Positions 41,029-49,558 of a stretch of 64,000 nucleotides of DNA are shown here, piece by piece. The stretch is from Imperialibacter sp040222815 (GTDB lineage: Bacteria; Bacteroidota; Bacteroidia; Cytophagales; Cyclobacteriaceae). Below the pieces are notes generated by a model. The model was not told where the DNA came from. It made no database searches and saw nothing but the letters and a program-made list of their open reading frames with translations. The stretch covers positions 434,001 to 498,000 of the forward strand of contig NZ_JAVKCH010000015.1 of assembly GCF_040222815.1 (NCBI RefSeq), read 5' to 3'. Each line of letters opens with the position of its first letter. Positions within the stretch are counted from its first letter, which is position 1. Both the position numbers and the translations under genes were made by a program.

Positions 41029-42612
41029 TTATTGTATTCGAACTGTAAGAATCCTGGGGCCATAGTTGTTAAAGTCCTCTGTGGCGCCTTTGAAATTCAT
41101 ACGTTGTACTTGTTTAATGTCAATCACTATTGCATCGCCGCTCCTTGCCTGCCCAGCTATATCAGCCAGGTTGATGTCTGGCCCCTGGAATCGACGAACC
41201 ACAACGGCTCTCGCACCTCTTACTAATGCAATTTCCGAGTCGGTAACTCTGAATCTGGCATCGTTCGGAAGCAAAGAAGCAAATGACTCATCAGGCTCCG
41301 CTCTCAATTGAAGCGCTCTCGGCGGTTGAGCCACGCCCATTTTCATGTCAACCGCTCTGCCACGGTCATACACAACTATTTCAGGCTTGGGTATTCTCTT
41401 TACAGTGAACGTTTCGGTTCCAATCAAGTTCCCGCCACTCGACACTGCTATATCTACTTTTGCTGCCTGAGGAACAACTGTAACAAAGCCCTTCTTTGAA
41501 GGATCTTTTGTAGCAGTACCACCTGTTACATTAAATGAAGGATCATAGGCTTCTCCCATTGCGGGCACCTGAATATTCAGTTCGTTACCGCAATTCAAGT
41601 ACAAAGCTGACAATGAAGCAGACTGCACCTGTATTACTGGCTTTGAAACGAAGTACTTAACAGTATTTACGAAAGTCGTATCCTTTCCTCTTGAGTTTAC
41701 TGTGATAGCAGCTTCAAACGACTTCTCAGCACGTCCGTTCACATAGTTTCCAGGTGTAGCAGTAAATTCTACCTGACCCATTCCACCCACTACCGGAATC
41801 TCTCTCCCATCAATTGTCATTGTTGGGTTAGCAGACGAGGATGATGCCGCAATAAATAATTCAGCCCGGAACTTAGTCCCGGCAGCCACAATATTGGACT
41901 CTGGCCGAACCATCGCAACAATCTGATCAAACTTAAGATCCGCTGCACCGACTTGTCTTGCAAGTGTCTCAAGTGCCCTTGCCTCAGAGTCAATCAATTC
42001 CATTTGAAGTTGACTAAGTGTGGCAAGTGCGCCTACCATTGGGGTGTTAGATCCAAAGTTCAACTCAGCAAAACCCTTGGTATTCTGATTGGGATCGTTA
42101 GCGAATACCGGCACGTCTTTGGCATCCAAAGCAATGTCCTTGAATGAATCATCACCAGTAGTTTGACGAAGGTATTCAGAGAATTTATTCAATTTCTCTT
42201 TCAACACATCTCCTTCACCCGCATTAATGAATAGGGCCGGGGCAGCATCAATATCCTTTTGGCCAACAAGCTGACCATGCTCGTCTTTGTTTCCGGTAAT
42301 TTCGATGAGTCGATTCTTATATGCCTCAACTTCCTGAACCGTTTTCTCGGTCTCTTCCCGAAGTGCCTTGGCTTTCTCGAGCACCGCCACGTCGTCAGCT
42401 CTTTCGCCTGATTCTGTGACAGCAGCTTCTATCCTGCCGATTGTGCTTACATTCCCCGCAACCTTCTCTACGACAGTCGCCTCAAGGCTCATATTAATCA
42501 GAACAAATTTCTCCAGTACACTATTACTTACCTGCAGTGCCAGAAGCGCAGTCAGTACCAGGTACATCATACCGATCATCTTATCTCTCGGCGATTGTTT
42601 CCCTCCAGCCAT
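41029..42612 (-). CDS. gldM: Gliding motility / T9SS protein GldM (PorM)
   Basis: Inner-membrane motor subunit that spans the periplasm and contacts the GldK/GldN ring. The 527-residue protein starts MAGGKQSPRDKMIGMMYLVL followed by TALLALQVSNSVLEKF, its single membrane helix with conserved charged neighbourhood. The periplasmic part has the helical D1 domain (EKAKALREETEKTVQEVEAY) and beta domains D2-D4 ending VRIQ. Together with GldL it forms the proton-driven rotary motor that powers secretion and gliding. It sits between gldL (32-nt gap) and gldN. Confidence 0.96.
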   Translation of the reverse strand: MAGGKQSPRDKMIGMMYLVLTALLALQVSNSVLEKFVLINMSLEATVVEKVAGNVSTIGRIEAAVTESGERADDVAVLEKAKALREETEKTVQEVEAYKNRLIEITGNKDEHGQLVGQKDIDAAPALFINAGEGDVLKEKLNKFSEYLRQTTGDDSFKDIALDAKDVPVFANDPNQNTKGFAELNFGSNTPMVGALATLSQLQMELIDSEARALETLARQVGAADLKFDQIVAMVRPESNIVAAGTKFRAELFIAASSSSANPTMTIDGREIPVVGGMGQVEFTATPGNYVNGRAEKSFEAAITVNSRGKDTTFVNTVKYFVSKPVIQVQSASLSALYLNCGNELNIQVPAMGEAYDPSFNVTGGTATKDPSKKGFVTVVPQAAKVDIAVSSGGNLIGTETFTVKRIPKPEIVVYDRGRAVDMKMGVAQPPRALQLRAEPDESFASLLPNDARFRVTDSEIALVRGARAVVVRRFQGPDINLADIAGQARSGDAIVIDIKQVQRMNFKGATEDFNNYGPRILTVRIQ

Positions 42613-42644
42613 AGTTTTACTTTTTGGTGGTTAGTAGAAATAAA

Positions 42645-43451
42645 TTAACCCTTCATGGCAGTAAGCATGTTGCCATAAACTTTGTTCAGTTGCGTAATAT
42701 TCGTTGTAAGTTTAGACAATTCGCCTTTGAACTGCTCTGTGTCCTTACCGGCCTGCGCAATGCTTTCCATGGCAGTACCTATGTTTGAATAAAACTTCTG
42801 CATCGCCTTCAGGTGAGTATTAGCATCCTGAAGTTCCATCTCATACACTGCATTCAGTGCACTAAGGTTCTTAGTCACGCTTTGAACCTGAGAATGATAT
42901 TCCTTAGCATCTTTTGAAGCGTTGGCCATCTCTGTCATAGCTGTAGCTGTAGTAGCATAGGCTTTGTTCATATCTGTCAACGACTTAGAAGCGGCTTTCA
43001 CATTGTTTGCGTACTCGTTGGTCGCAACTGATGCTTCCCCTAATGCAGCCATCTTATTAGACGTGTCTGCAAGACCTCTCATGCCTTTACCCAAACTATC
43101 CAATAACTCGGGGCCAATCTTAGCTTCTGCCAAAATTTTATCCATTTTCTGGCTTGTTCCGTCACCCACAGCAACAGCTGCTGGTCTGGGTCTTGCCGGG
43201 CCACCGTCGAAGTCGTCAGCCAACTCTGGATAAACTTTTGACCAGTCTACCTCCTTGTGCTTCGGTTCGAATGCACTAAGAAAGAAAATAATTGCTTCTG
43301 TGGTAAGTCCAATACCCAACATCTCACTTGCACCGGGAAGGTGAAGGATTTTGAACATGGCGCCGACAATTACGACAGCAGCGCCAATACCATAAACTTT
43401 GGGCATTATTGTTGAAAAGAGAAGCTCCTGAAATCCGCCTTTTTTGCTCAT
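42645..43451 (-). CDS. gldL: Gliding motility / T9SS protein GldL (PorL)
   Basis: Motor stator ring around GldM. The 268-residue protein has two N-terminal helices (VYGIGAAVVIVGAMFKILHL and LGIGLTTEAIIFFLSAFEPK), with a conserved Glu in the second (TTEAIIF) taken to be the proton-transfer residue. A long cytoplasmic coiled-coil domain follows, rich in heptads (MTEMANASKDAKEYHSQVQS, VTKNLSALNAVYEMELQDAN). The family Ser/Lys-rich N-terminus is MSKKGGFQELLFSTIMPKVY. It sits between gldK and gldM. Confidence 0.96.
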   Translation of the reverse strand: MSKKGGFQELLFSTIMPKVYGIGAAVVIVGAMFKILHLPGASEMLGIGLTTEAIIFFLSAFEPKHKEVDWSKVYPELADDFDGGPARPRPAAVAVGDGTSQKMDKILAEAKIGPELLDSLGKGMRGLADTSNKMAALGEASVATNEYANNVKAASKSLTDMNKAYATTATAMTEMANASKDAKEYHSQVQSVTKNLSALNAVYEMELQDANTHLKAMQKFYSNIGTAMESIAQAGKDTEQFKGELSKLTTNITQLNKVYGNMLTAMKG

Positions 43452-43494
43452 CTGTTTAAAAATTTAAGTTCTTAGAATGGGTTTAGGTTAGTGT

Positions 43495-44535
43495 TTAGAA
43501 TTCACTGCCAGCTGACCTTCCGAGGTAAGTCATCGCACAACGGAAGCCTATACTTGCTCTGGAAGTGTCCTTATATTCAAATGTTCTTGTACCTGTCTCA
43601 AGATAGTAGGCGATGTCTTTCCACGATCCTCCTCTTATTACTTTTCTAGGTTCATTGTCATCGTTATAAGTTGGGTTCAGATCCCACACTAACGGAACTG
43701 AAGCCTCATCAAATGCATCCTCGCACCACTCGGCTACGTTGCCTGACATGTCGTAAAGACCGAAATCATTGGCAAAAAACGTTGCTACGGGCGCTGTGTA
43801 AGCGAATCCATCATCGAAATAGTTACCTCTGCCTGGCTTAAAGTTGGCTAACAAACATCCTTTCGTATTTCTAATGTATGGGTTACCCCACGGATACTTA
43901 GCCATATCTCTGCCACCTCTTGAGGCATATTCCCACTCAGCTTCAGAAGGGAGCCTGAAGTTAGGCATCCTGAATAAGCCCTGGTCTGCCCGATAGGAAT
44001 TTAGATGCTCTGTTCTCCAGTCGCAAAATGCTTGCGCAGATTCCCAATCGACTCCTACCACAGGATAGTTATCAAAGGCTGGGTGAGACCAATAGTACAC
44101 CATCATAGGGTCGCCCATATGGTGTGTGTAATCTCTTACCCAAACAGCAGTATCGGGATAGATATCTTCCAGCGTAATACCCTCTGGCATGTCTACTTCT
44201 GATCCCTCAGACATTGCTACAACAAACTGACGATACTCATTATTGGTAATCTCAGTATCGTCCATGTAAAAACCACCGATTGTGATTTGCTTGTTGAAGT
44301 TGATCTGCGTAGCAGCCACATCTTCATCCGCCTGGCCCATGTGAAAAGTACCCGGAGGTACTGACACCATTCCAAATGGTATCGTCATCTCCCAACCTTC
44401 CCGGTCAGGAACACCCACAAGCTCTCCTCTGTCGTCATACCCACCACCGCCAAGGCCAAGTAGCCCACACGATTGTGAAACGACAGCAAAAATAATCAGA
44501 AGAGCTAAGTTTTTTACAACACTCTTTTTATTCAT
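43495..44535 (-). CDS. gldK: Gliding motility / T9SS lipoprotein GldK (PorK)
   Basis: Outer-membrane lipoprotein of the T9SS ring. The 346-residue protein has a signal peptide ending at the lipobox VVSQSC and a formylglycine-generating-enzyme-like (FGE-sulfatase) domain: PPGTFHMGQADEDVAATQ, YPVVGVDWESAQAFCDWRTE, FRLPSEAEWEYASRGGRDMA, GNVAEWCEDAF and RKVIRGGSWKDIAYYLE. The fold is structural here. The start is ATG 44535 (MNKKSVVKNLALLIIF); an upstream ATG at 44598 would place the lipobox too deep. First of gldK-L-M-N. The 191 bp to porP/sprF are A+T-rich without a clear -7 box. Confidence 0.93.
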   Translation of the reverse strand: MNKKSVVKNLALLIIFAVVSQSCGLLGLGGGGYDDRGELVGVPDREGWEMTIPFGMVSVPPGTFHMGQADEDVAATQINFNKQITIGGFYMDDTEITNNEYRQFVVAMSEGSEVDMPEGITLEDIYPDTAVWVRDYTHHMGDPMMVYYWSHPAFDNYPVVGVDWESAQAFCDWRTEHLNSYRADQGLFRMPNFRLPSEAEWEYASRGGRDMAKYPWGNPYIRNTKGCLLANFKPGRGNYFDDGFAYTAPVATFFANDFGLYDMSGNVAEWCEDAFDEASVPLVWDLNPTYNDDNEPRKVIRGGSWKDIAYYLETGTRTFEYKDTSRASIGFRCAMTYLGRSAGSEF

Positions 44536-44726
44536 AACACCTAGTTTATAAAAAATCCTGCAACTATAAAACAACACAAAGTTTACAAATATTATCATTA
44601 AGGTCTTTTATACCAATTTTTTTAGAGTCGGTTAACGCAATTTTAACAAAAAAAAGAATAATTCCGTTAATTACCCCTGTTTTGTTTCACAAATAATCCA
44701 CTTCGGGCAGTAAAAAGCTTCCGCTA

Positions 44727-45683
44727 TCAGAACCTAAACCTCGGTGTGCGGATGATTTTCTTTCCGCCGCCGCCTGTGAGCCCACCTAATTTGTATCTGA
44801 CAAAAACTTCGTGAGAGGTCGACTGTTTTGCCTCTCTGCTTTCAATTACATAGTCAAAAGAATAACCGACTTTCAAGATGCCGTCTTTGAGGAAGTTATA
44901 CCCCAGAAGTACAATCATAGCTTCAGACTCCCTGAAGCCCAAGCCTCCCCAAAGTTTATTTTGGTAGGTAGCAATGGCGCTTGCATCAAAAGTAAATGTT
45001 TTGAAGGTAGACCTGACAAGAACGCTTGGACTCACTTCCAGATTGTAAGTGGGGTTAAAGGAGTACCCGGCCATCAGGTTAACTGATCTTTCAAGCCTGT
45101 TTTCTATTTGTGCGATTCCAAAATCAAAAGAAGGCGACAAAATATGGTTGATGCCTACTCCAAGATAAAAATCGGTGTTGGAATACATGGCTCCGAAGCT
45201 AAGGTCTGGCCTAAGCTGAGACTCTCGACCTCCCTTGTTAAGTGGGTCATTCGGATCAACAAATCTCCACTGATCAAAGTCTATGGTTTGCATGACCAAT
45301 GAAGGTCGAAGACCTATGCTGACCCTTCCCCGATTAAAGTTTTTGTAGTACGCTCCCAGAAACTGCAGATGCACGTTGGTCAACGGCCCCAGCTGATCGT
45401 GAATGGCTGTTACGCCAACTGCGCCGGGCACGGTTGCCAGCGGCATACCGAAGTTAAACTGCTGTGTGGTAGGAGCACCGCCGGATCCGTCGAAAGAAGT
45501 TGCGTAACCGGCCCACTGCGTTCGGTGCAGGGCAGACACATAGCCACTTTTCTCCTGCGTCAGCCAGGCTGGGTTGTAAAGGGCCTGGTTGAACATGTAG
45601 TGGCTAAAATGAGCATCTTGTTGTGCGGAAGCCGTGTAACCAGCACCCGCCAGAAGAATAATAAAAAACAATTTGTTTCTCAT
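44727..45683 (-). CDS. PorP/SprF family type IX secretion outer-membrane protein
   Basis: A 318-residue outer-membrane barrel. The signal peptide LFFIILLAGAGYTASAQQ is followed by the family mark DAHFSHYMFNQALYNPAWLT. Later features are HRTQWAGYATSFDG, the conserved YYKNFNRGRVSIGLRPSLVM, and a basic C-terminus KKIIRTPRFRF. PorP/SprF proteins anchor partner proteins such as PorE or SprB-type adhesins at the outer membrane, and one copy commonly precedes gldK. It lies downstream of hemD on the same strand (93 bp gap). Confidence 0.92.
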   Translation of the reverse strand: MRNKLFFIILLAGAGYTASAQQDAHFSHYMFNQALYNPAWLTQEKSGYVSALHRTQWAGYATSFDGSGGAPTTQQFNFGMPLATVPGAVGVTAIHDQLGPLTNVHLQFLGAYYKNFNRGRVSIGLRPSLVMQTIDFDQWRFVDPNDPLNKGGRESQLRPDLSFGAMYSNTDFYLGVGINHILSPSFDFGIAQIENRLERSVNLMAGYSFNPTYNLEVSPSVLVRSTFKTFTFDASAIATYQNKLWGGLGFRESEAMIVLLGYNFLKDGILKVGYSFDYVIESREAKQSTSHEVFVRYKLGGLTGGGGKKIIRTPRFRF

Positions 45684-45776
45684 GCAGCTTATTCGTTGCC
45701 GTTAAGGTAGTTAAACTAGCGTAAAAGCTAAAGTACTTTCTACAACAACCTGAAAGCCTGCCAACCTTAGCTGAAG

Positions 45777-46553
45777 CTACGCTAATCCGTTTGCCATTTT
45801 AATATAGAGCTCAATGGCGCCGGTCATAGAAGGGGCATTGGGAAGAGGCGCTTCAATGTCGAGCACCAGGTTCGCATCTCTGGCAGCTTTTGCTGTCGTA
45901 GGACCAAACACTGCAATTCGTGTATCGTTTTGCTTAAAATCCTTAAAGTTGACAAACAGTGAGTTGATCCCCGATGGGCTAAAGAAGGCCAATATGTCGT
46001 AGTAAACATCCTCAAGATCGGAGAGGTCGCTTGCCACAGTTTTGTATATGATAGCCTCAGAAAACTTGTAACCATTTTCCTCAAGAAAAACGGGGATGTC
46101 TTCCTTCCTTATGTCGGAACATGGGAAAAGGTATTTTTCGTTTTTGTGCTTTTTAATAATCTCTATCAGGTCAGTTGCTGTTCGAAGACCTGTAAAGATT
46201 TTTCTCTTCCTGATGACGATGTATTTCTGAAGATAGTTTGCTGTTTGTTCTGAAATACAAAAATATTTCATGTCAGCTGGAATCTCAATCTTGCTTTCAG
46301 CAGCGAGTCTGAAAAAGTGATCCACCGCATTTCGGCTGGTAAATATCACGGCTGTGTGCGCCAAAATATCCACTTTCTGCTGCCTGAACTCTTTAATATT
46401 GGTTGGCTCAATTTTTATAAATGGCCTGAAGTCAACCTTAATATTATATTGCTCTGCAAGTTTGAAGTATGGGGAATTTGGGTCAGAAGGTTTTGGCTGA
46501 GAAACTAAGATACTTGATACCTTTTTAAGCCTACTCTTATCTTCCAAGATCAT
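45777..46553 (-). CDS. hemD: Uroporphyrinogen-III synthase
   Basis: Cyclises hydroxymethylbilane to uroporphyrinogen III in haem synthesis. The 258-residue protein shows the two-domain HemD pattern: KKVSSILVSQPKPSDPNSPY at the start, AVIFTSRNAVDHFFRLAAES near 70-90, FSPSGINSLFVNFKDF near 190-205 and the end IAVFGPTTAKAARDANL near 207-225. HemD proteins are poorly conserved, but the FSPSG and TS-NAV features plus length are adequate. It is conserved in this position next to DUF4271 and porP in related genomes, an unexplained link with the T9SS genes. hemW lies 3 kb away. Confidence 0.88.
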   Translation of the reverse strand: MILEDKSRLKKVSSILVSQPKPSDPNSPYFKLAEQYNIKVDFRPFIKIEPTNIKEFRQQKVDILAHTAVIFTSRNAVDHFFRLAAESKIEIPADMKYFCISEQTANYLQKYIVIRKRKIFTGLRTATDLIEIIKKHKNEKYLFPCSDIRKEDIPVFLEENGYKFSEAIIYKTVASDLSDLEDVYYDILAFFSPSGINSLFVNFKDFKQNDTRIAVFGPTTAKAARDANLVLDIEAPLPNAPSMTGAIELYIKMANGLA

Positions 46554-46595
46554 ATCTGCGCTATTTCCTGTTTTGAGTGACTGCTACACTTTGGA

Positions 46596-47714
46596 TCAAA
46601 AAAACATCCATTTGATCAAAAGAATGGCTGGTAATATTTCGGTGGCGCAAAGATATGAAAATAAATGAAGTTTTTGATAGCGGGTTTCAAAAGCTAATTT
46701 ATAAAACATTAAAAGCATGACGGAAATTAGGAAGGCAATAGCAAAACCGGCCATATTACTAATAAGCCACTGCGATGCTGTTCCGAAAAGATAGAAAAAG
46801 AGCACATAGACGAAAAGTGCGATACTAAGCAGTATGAAAATGGTGCGGAGGTATTCAAAAACCTGTAGGTAGATGGCTCCCCTCATTTGGAAGACCTCTC
46901 CAAAAATTTGGATGAGGAACCTCTTCGACAATAGGAATGCCAATATAAGCAATGCATAAACAGCCCATTCGCTGATATAGTTTGATAGCGTTGGGGCACT
47001 GAGGACCTCCGGCGACAGGTAAGACTGGCCGATAGTCAAAAAGAATGCGGCCAGCATACTAACCAGAATGTGTATAGTGATGGAAGGGGTAGAAAGAAGC
47101 CGGAAGCCGCTTACCATTTCATCCCTTACCCTGAAGCTTAGCACCCGGTTGAGGTCGATAAAAGATCGGAAAATACGGGAGAATTGAAGGCGGAAGAACC
47201 CCGTGGTGACGAAGAAAGCTATTGTGAACAAAAGTATAAAGTGCTCTCTTTTGTCAACCGAGCGCTTGACCGGAACAATTACTTTGTCACTGGTAACACC
47301 GCTTGCTCCATGAGCAATAGCTGTTATGTCAGACGAAGAGAGCAAACCCGTTTGTTTATGCAGCACAACAAAAACAGAATCCTTAGCAAACTTGCTTCGC
47401 CATTCGGCCAAATCAAGCTGAAAGCAGTCTTCCTGTGTTTCGCCAAGTGTAAGCTGACTATCCACCCAAACGGCAGTGCCAATCGGAGCACATATTCTCA
47501 AAAAATGGAGGTAATCTCCGTTTAGCTGGATATAAAATCCGACAAGTGCCGGATCGGGTGAGGTCACCTTGAAAGAAGGCTCAAAACTATTAGATTCAGT
47601 GCTGTAAAACCACCTTTCCTCCTGAATTCGCCGGGTAGCACCGCCGTCCTGTGCAGTGGCTTCGCACAAAACAAAAAAAGAGAAAAGAAGTAGCAGATAG
47701 CGGTAGTTACTCAT
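46596..47714 (-). CDS. DUF4271 integral membrane protein
   Basis: A 372-residue protein with a signal peptide (YRYLLLLFSFFVLCEATAQ), a periplasmic beta-rich domain to about residue 160 (IRNLS-free region with FYIQLNGDYLHFLRICAPIG), then about six transmembrane helices (FILLFTIAFFVTTGFFRLQF, SITIHILVSMLAAFFLTIGQ, YLRTIFILLSIALFVYVLFF, NMAGFAIAFLISVMLLMFYK). This two-part layout is DUF4271. The ATG at 47714 is used; an upstream GTG (47732) is unlikely. It is linked to hemD, porP and gldK-N; a role in T9SS assembly is inferred only from that linkage. Confidence 0.8.
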   Translation of the reverse strand: MSNYRYLLLLFSFFVLCEATAQDGGATRRIQEERWFYSTESNSFEPSFKVTSPDPALVGFYIQLNGDYLHFLRICAPIGTAVWVDSQLTLGETQEDCFQLDLAEWRSKFAKDSVFVVLHKQTGLLSSSDITAIAHGASGVTSDKVIVPVKRSVDKREHFILLFTIAFFVTTGFFRLQFSRIFRSFIDLNRVLSFRVRDEMVSGFRLLSTPSITIHILVSMLAAFFLTIGQSYLSPEVLSAPTLSNYISEWAVYALLILAFLLSKRFLIQIFGEVFQMRGAIYLQVFEYLRTIFILLSIALFVYVLFFYLFGTASQWLISNMAGFAIAFLISVMLLMFYKLAFETRYQKLHLFSYLCATEILPAILLIKWMFF

Positions 47715-47803
47715 GGGCGAACATATCGGCACAAAAATGATAGCTTAAATTGTATAAGCAAAACACTTCGGTTTTTTAACTGAAACTTGCCGCACCGCAC
47801 TTG

Positions 47804-49558
47804 CTAAAACCGATTGACAAAGCCGAAATGAACTTTGGGCTGAGTTATGTCCATCGGCTGCCCTTTGGTGCCCCCCACAGCCAGCATCAGCCTGAAAATT
47901 CCGTTGTTGACTTTCAGAGCCATGCCCCCGCCTACCCCAGCTGCATACACCCAGTTACCCGCTCCTCCATCGACAATCCCCTGGTCGGCAAATGTGACGA
48001 AATAGCTCTCCTCCTGAAACAAAAACCTGAGCTCCGCCACTCCCACGCCATAGTGCTGGCTATAAAATTGATTTTCGTTGAAGCCCCGAAGCCTTCTCAA
48101 ACCACCAAACCTGAAGAGGTCATTCCTGAAAACCTGATCGTTGAGAATGACGCCCACATACACCTGCTGGGCGAAAACAATAGCCTTCGTCGGCTTCAAA
48201 TAATTTTCGAAGTAACCTTCCATGGTCGTTTGGATTGATTTGAGCTTGATGTCATTGTATAGTTCAGGATCAACTATACTGTTTCTAACAATCTCTTTTT
48301 GGCCAATACCCACTCTTAAGCCGGAGGACATGCCCTTTGAAGGCAGAAGTATGTCATCAAGACAGGTGTATGTCATACCCACCTGGTACTGGTTCAAGCG
48401 GCTATCGGCATCGACCAATTTCTCGGTACTACTTATTCGATTGGCTGATAACAGGCTGTTTTGTCTGAAGTCTAGCCCAAACCCAAACTTCAGGAAATAG
48501 CCAATTGGGAGCTTAAAGCCAGCCTGGGCCGATCTGGTGACAAAAGAGGAATCTTGTTTGAGCTGCTGAAAACCACCATGAAAATCGAGCGGCGAGCCAA
48601 GCAGCACGGGATGATCGTAGGCCACGTCCAGCTTTTGAGAAGCCACATTGAAGTTCTGCCAGTTTAAATACACATGTTTGCCAGTTCCAAACAGGTTATG
48701 CAAGTCGGTTTCAACCTGACCAGTTAACAGCAGCTTGCCCGTTTCGGAATTTTGATCGGGTAAAAACCCGATGACTCCATCAATTTGGTTGACATGCAAT
48801 TCGTCGAGAGCAAGACTAACTCTCGCCTTACCAGCATAAAACTCCACCTGGGGGCTTGACGTGGTTCTTAAATATCCGCTGTTGTTAATTCTTGAAGCGA
48901 TGCCCTGAAAGGCCCTCTCCGAGTAAGGGGTGCCCTCAGCTATGAAAAGGTACTTTTGAAGGAAGTTGGTCTTTGTTCTGCCCTTCTGAATCACGACAAG
49001 TGAATCAAAAACAATCTGCGGCCCCTTTTCAACATCAAGCGTGGCGCTAAGGGTGTCATACGAAAATGTAGCCTCTTTAAAGTAAAGCCTGGCAAATGGA
49101 TAGCCATTGTTGAGGTAAGACTCAAGGTCTTTGTTGAATGTTGCGTTGCTTTGAAGGTTGCTCCAGGAGGAATATTGTTTGCCGTCGCTGGCATTTCGGA
49201 GAGACAGGTATTGCTTTTTACCTGCTGACAGGAATCCATTGACAGAATCATGGCTCCAGTGCATATCATGAAAATCAGCGAAGATGTATCCGTCGAGCCT
49301 GAGCTTCGAGGTGATTTGGTTGAGAGTTGAAATTACGTGAAGAGAATCGTTAAATTTTCTGTTGTCCAATGCGCCTAGGGCACTACTTGCCACCGTGTCA
49401 GAAGGCTCAATGTTTATTACGTAAGCCTGCGACATCGCTTCGATGGTGCAGAAAAGAGTTATTGTCCACCATGCCAAAAGGTAGCTTGCGAGTCTCCCCA
49501 ATGTTTTGCTTAGTTTTGCTGTATAAAGTAAACGCTCTTGGCCGGAATTTACATTCAT
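47804..49558 (-). CDS. BamA/TamA-family outer-membrane protein
   Basis: A roughly 585-residue protein with a signal peptide (ASYLLAWWTITLFCTIEAMSQA), two or three POTRA-like repeats (SNATFNKDLESYLNNGYPFA, FSYDTLSATLDVEKGPQIVF, YSERAFQGIASRINNSGYLR) and a C-terminal 16-strand barrel with the family loop motif RFGGLRRLRGFNENQFYSQH, ending VHFGFVNRF. Members insert or move proteins or lipids at the outer membrane. The start is uncertain: ATG 49558 overlaps the hemW start region by 21 nt on the opposite strand, and ATG 49600 overlaps it more. TTG 49501 gives a better signal peptide (MGRLASYLL) and no overlap. It is upstream of DUF4271-hemD. Confidence 0.8.
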   Translation of the reverse strand: MNVNSGQERLLYTAKLSKTLGRLASYLLAWWTITLFCTIEAMSQAYVINIEPSDTVASSALGALDNRKFNDSLHVISTLNQITSKLRLDGYIFADFHDMHWSHDSVNGFLSAGKKQYLSLRNASDGKQYSSWSNLQSNATFNKDLESYLNNGYPFARLYFKEATFSYDTLSATLDVEKGPQIVFDSLVVIQKGRTKTNFLQKYLFIAEGTPYSERAFQGIASRINNSGYLRTTSSPQVEFYAGKARVSLALDELHVNQIDGVIGFLPDQNSETGKLLLTGQVETDLHNLFGTGKHVYLNWQNFNVASQKLDVAYDHPVLLGSPLDFHGGFQQLKQDSSFVTRSAQAGFKLPIGYFLKFGFGLDFRQNSLLSANRISSTEKLVDADSRLNQYQVGMTYTCLDDILLPSKGMSSGLRVGIGQKEIVRNSIVDPELYNDIKLKSIQTTMEGYFENYLKPTKAIVFAQQVYVGVILNDQVFRNDLFRFGGLRRLRGFNENQFYSQHYGVGVAELRFLFQEESYFVTFADQGIVDGGAGNWVYAAGVGGGMALKVNNGIFRLMLAVGGTKGQPMDITQPKVHFGFVNRF

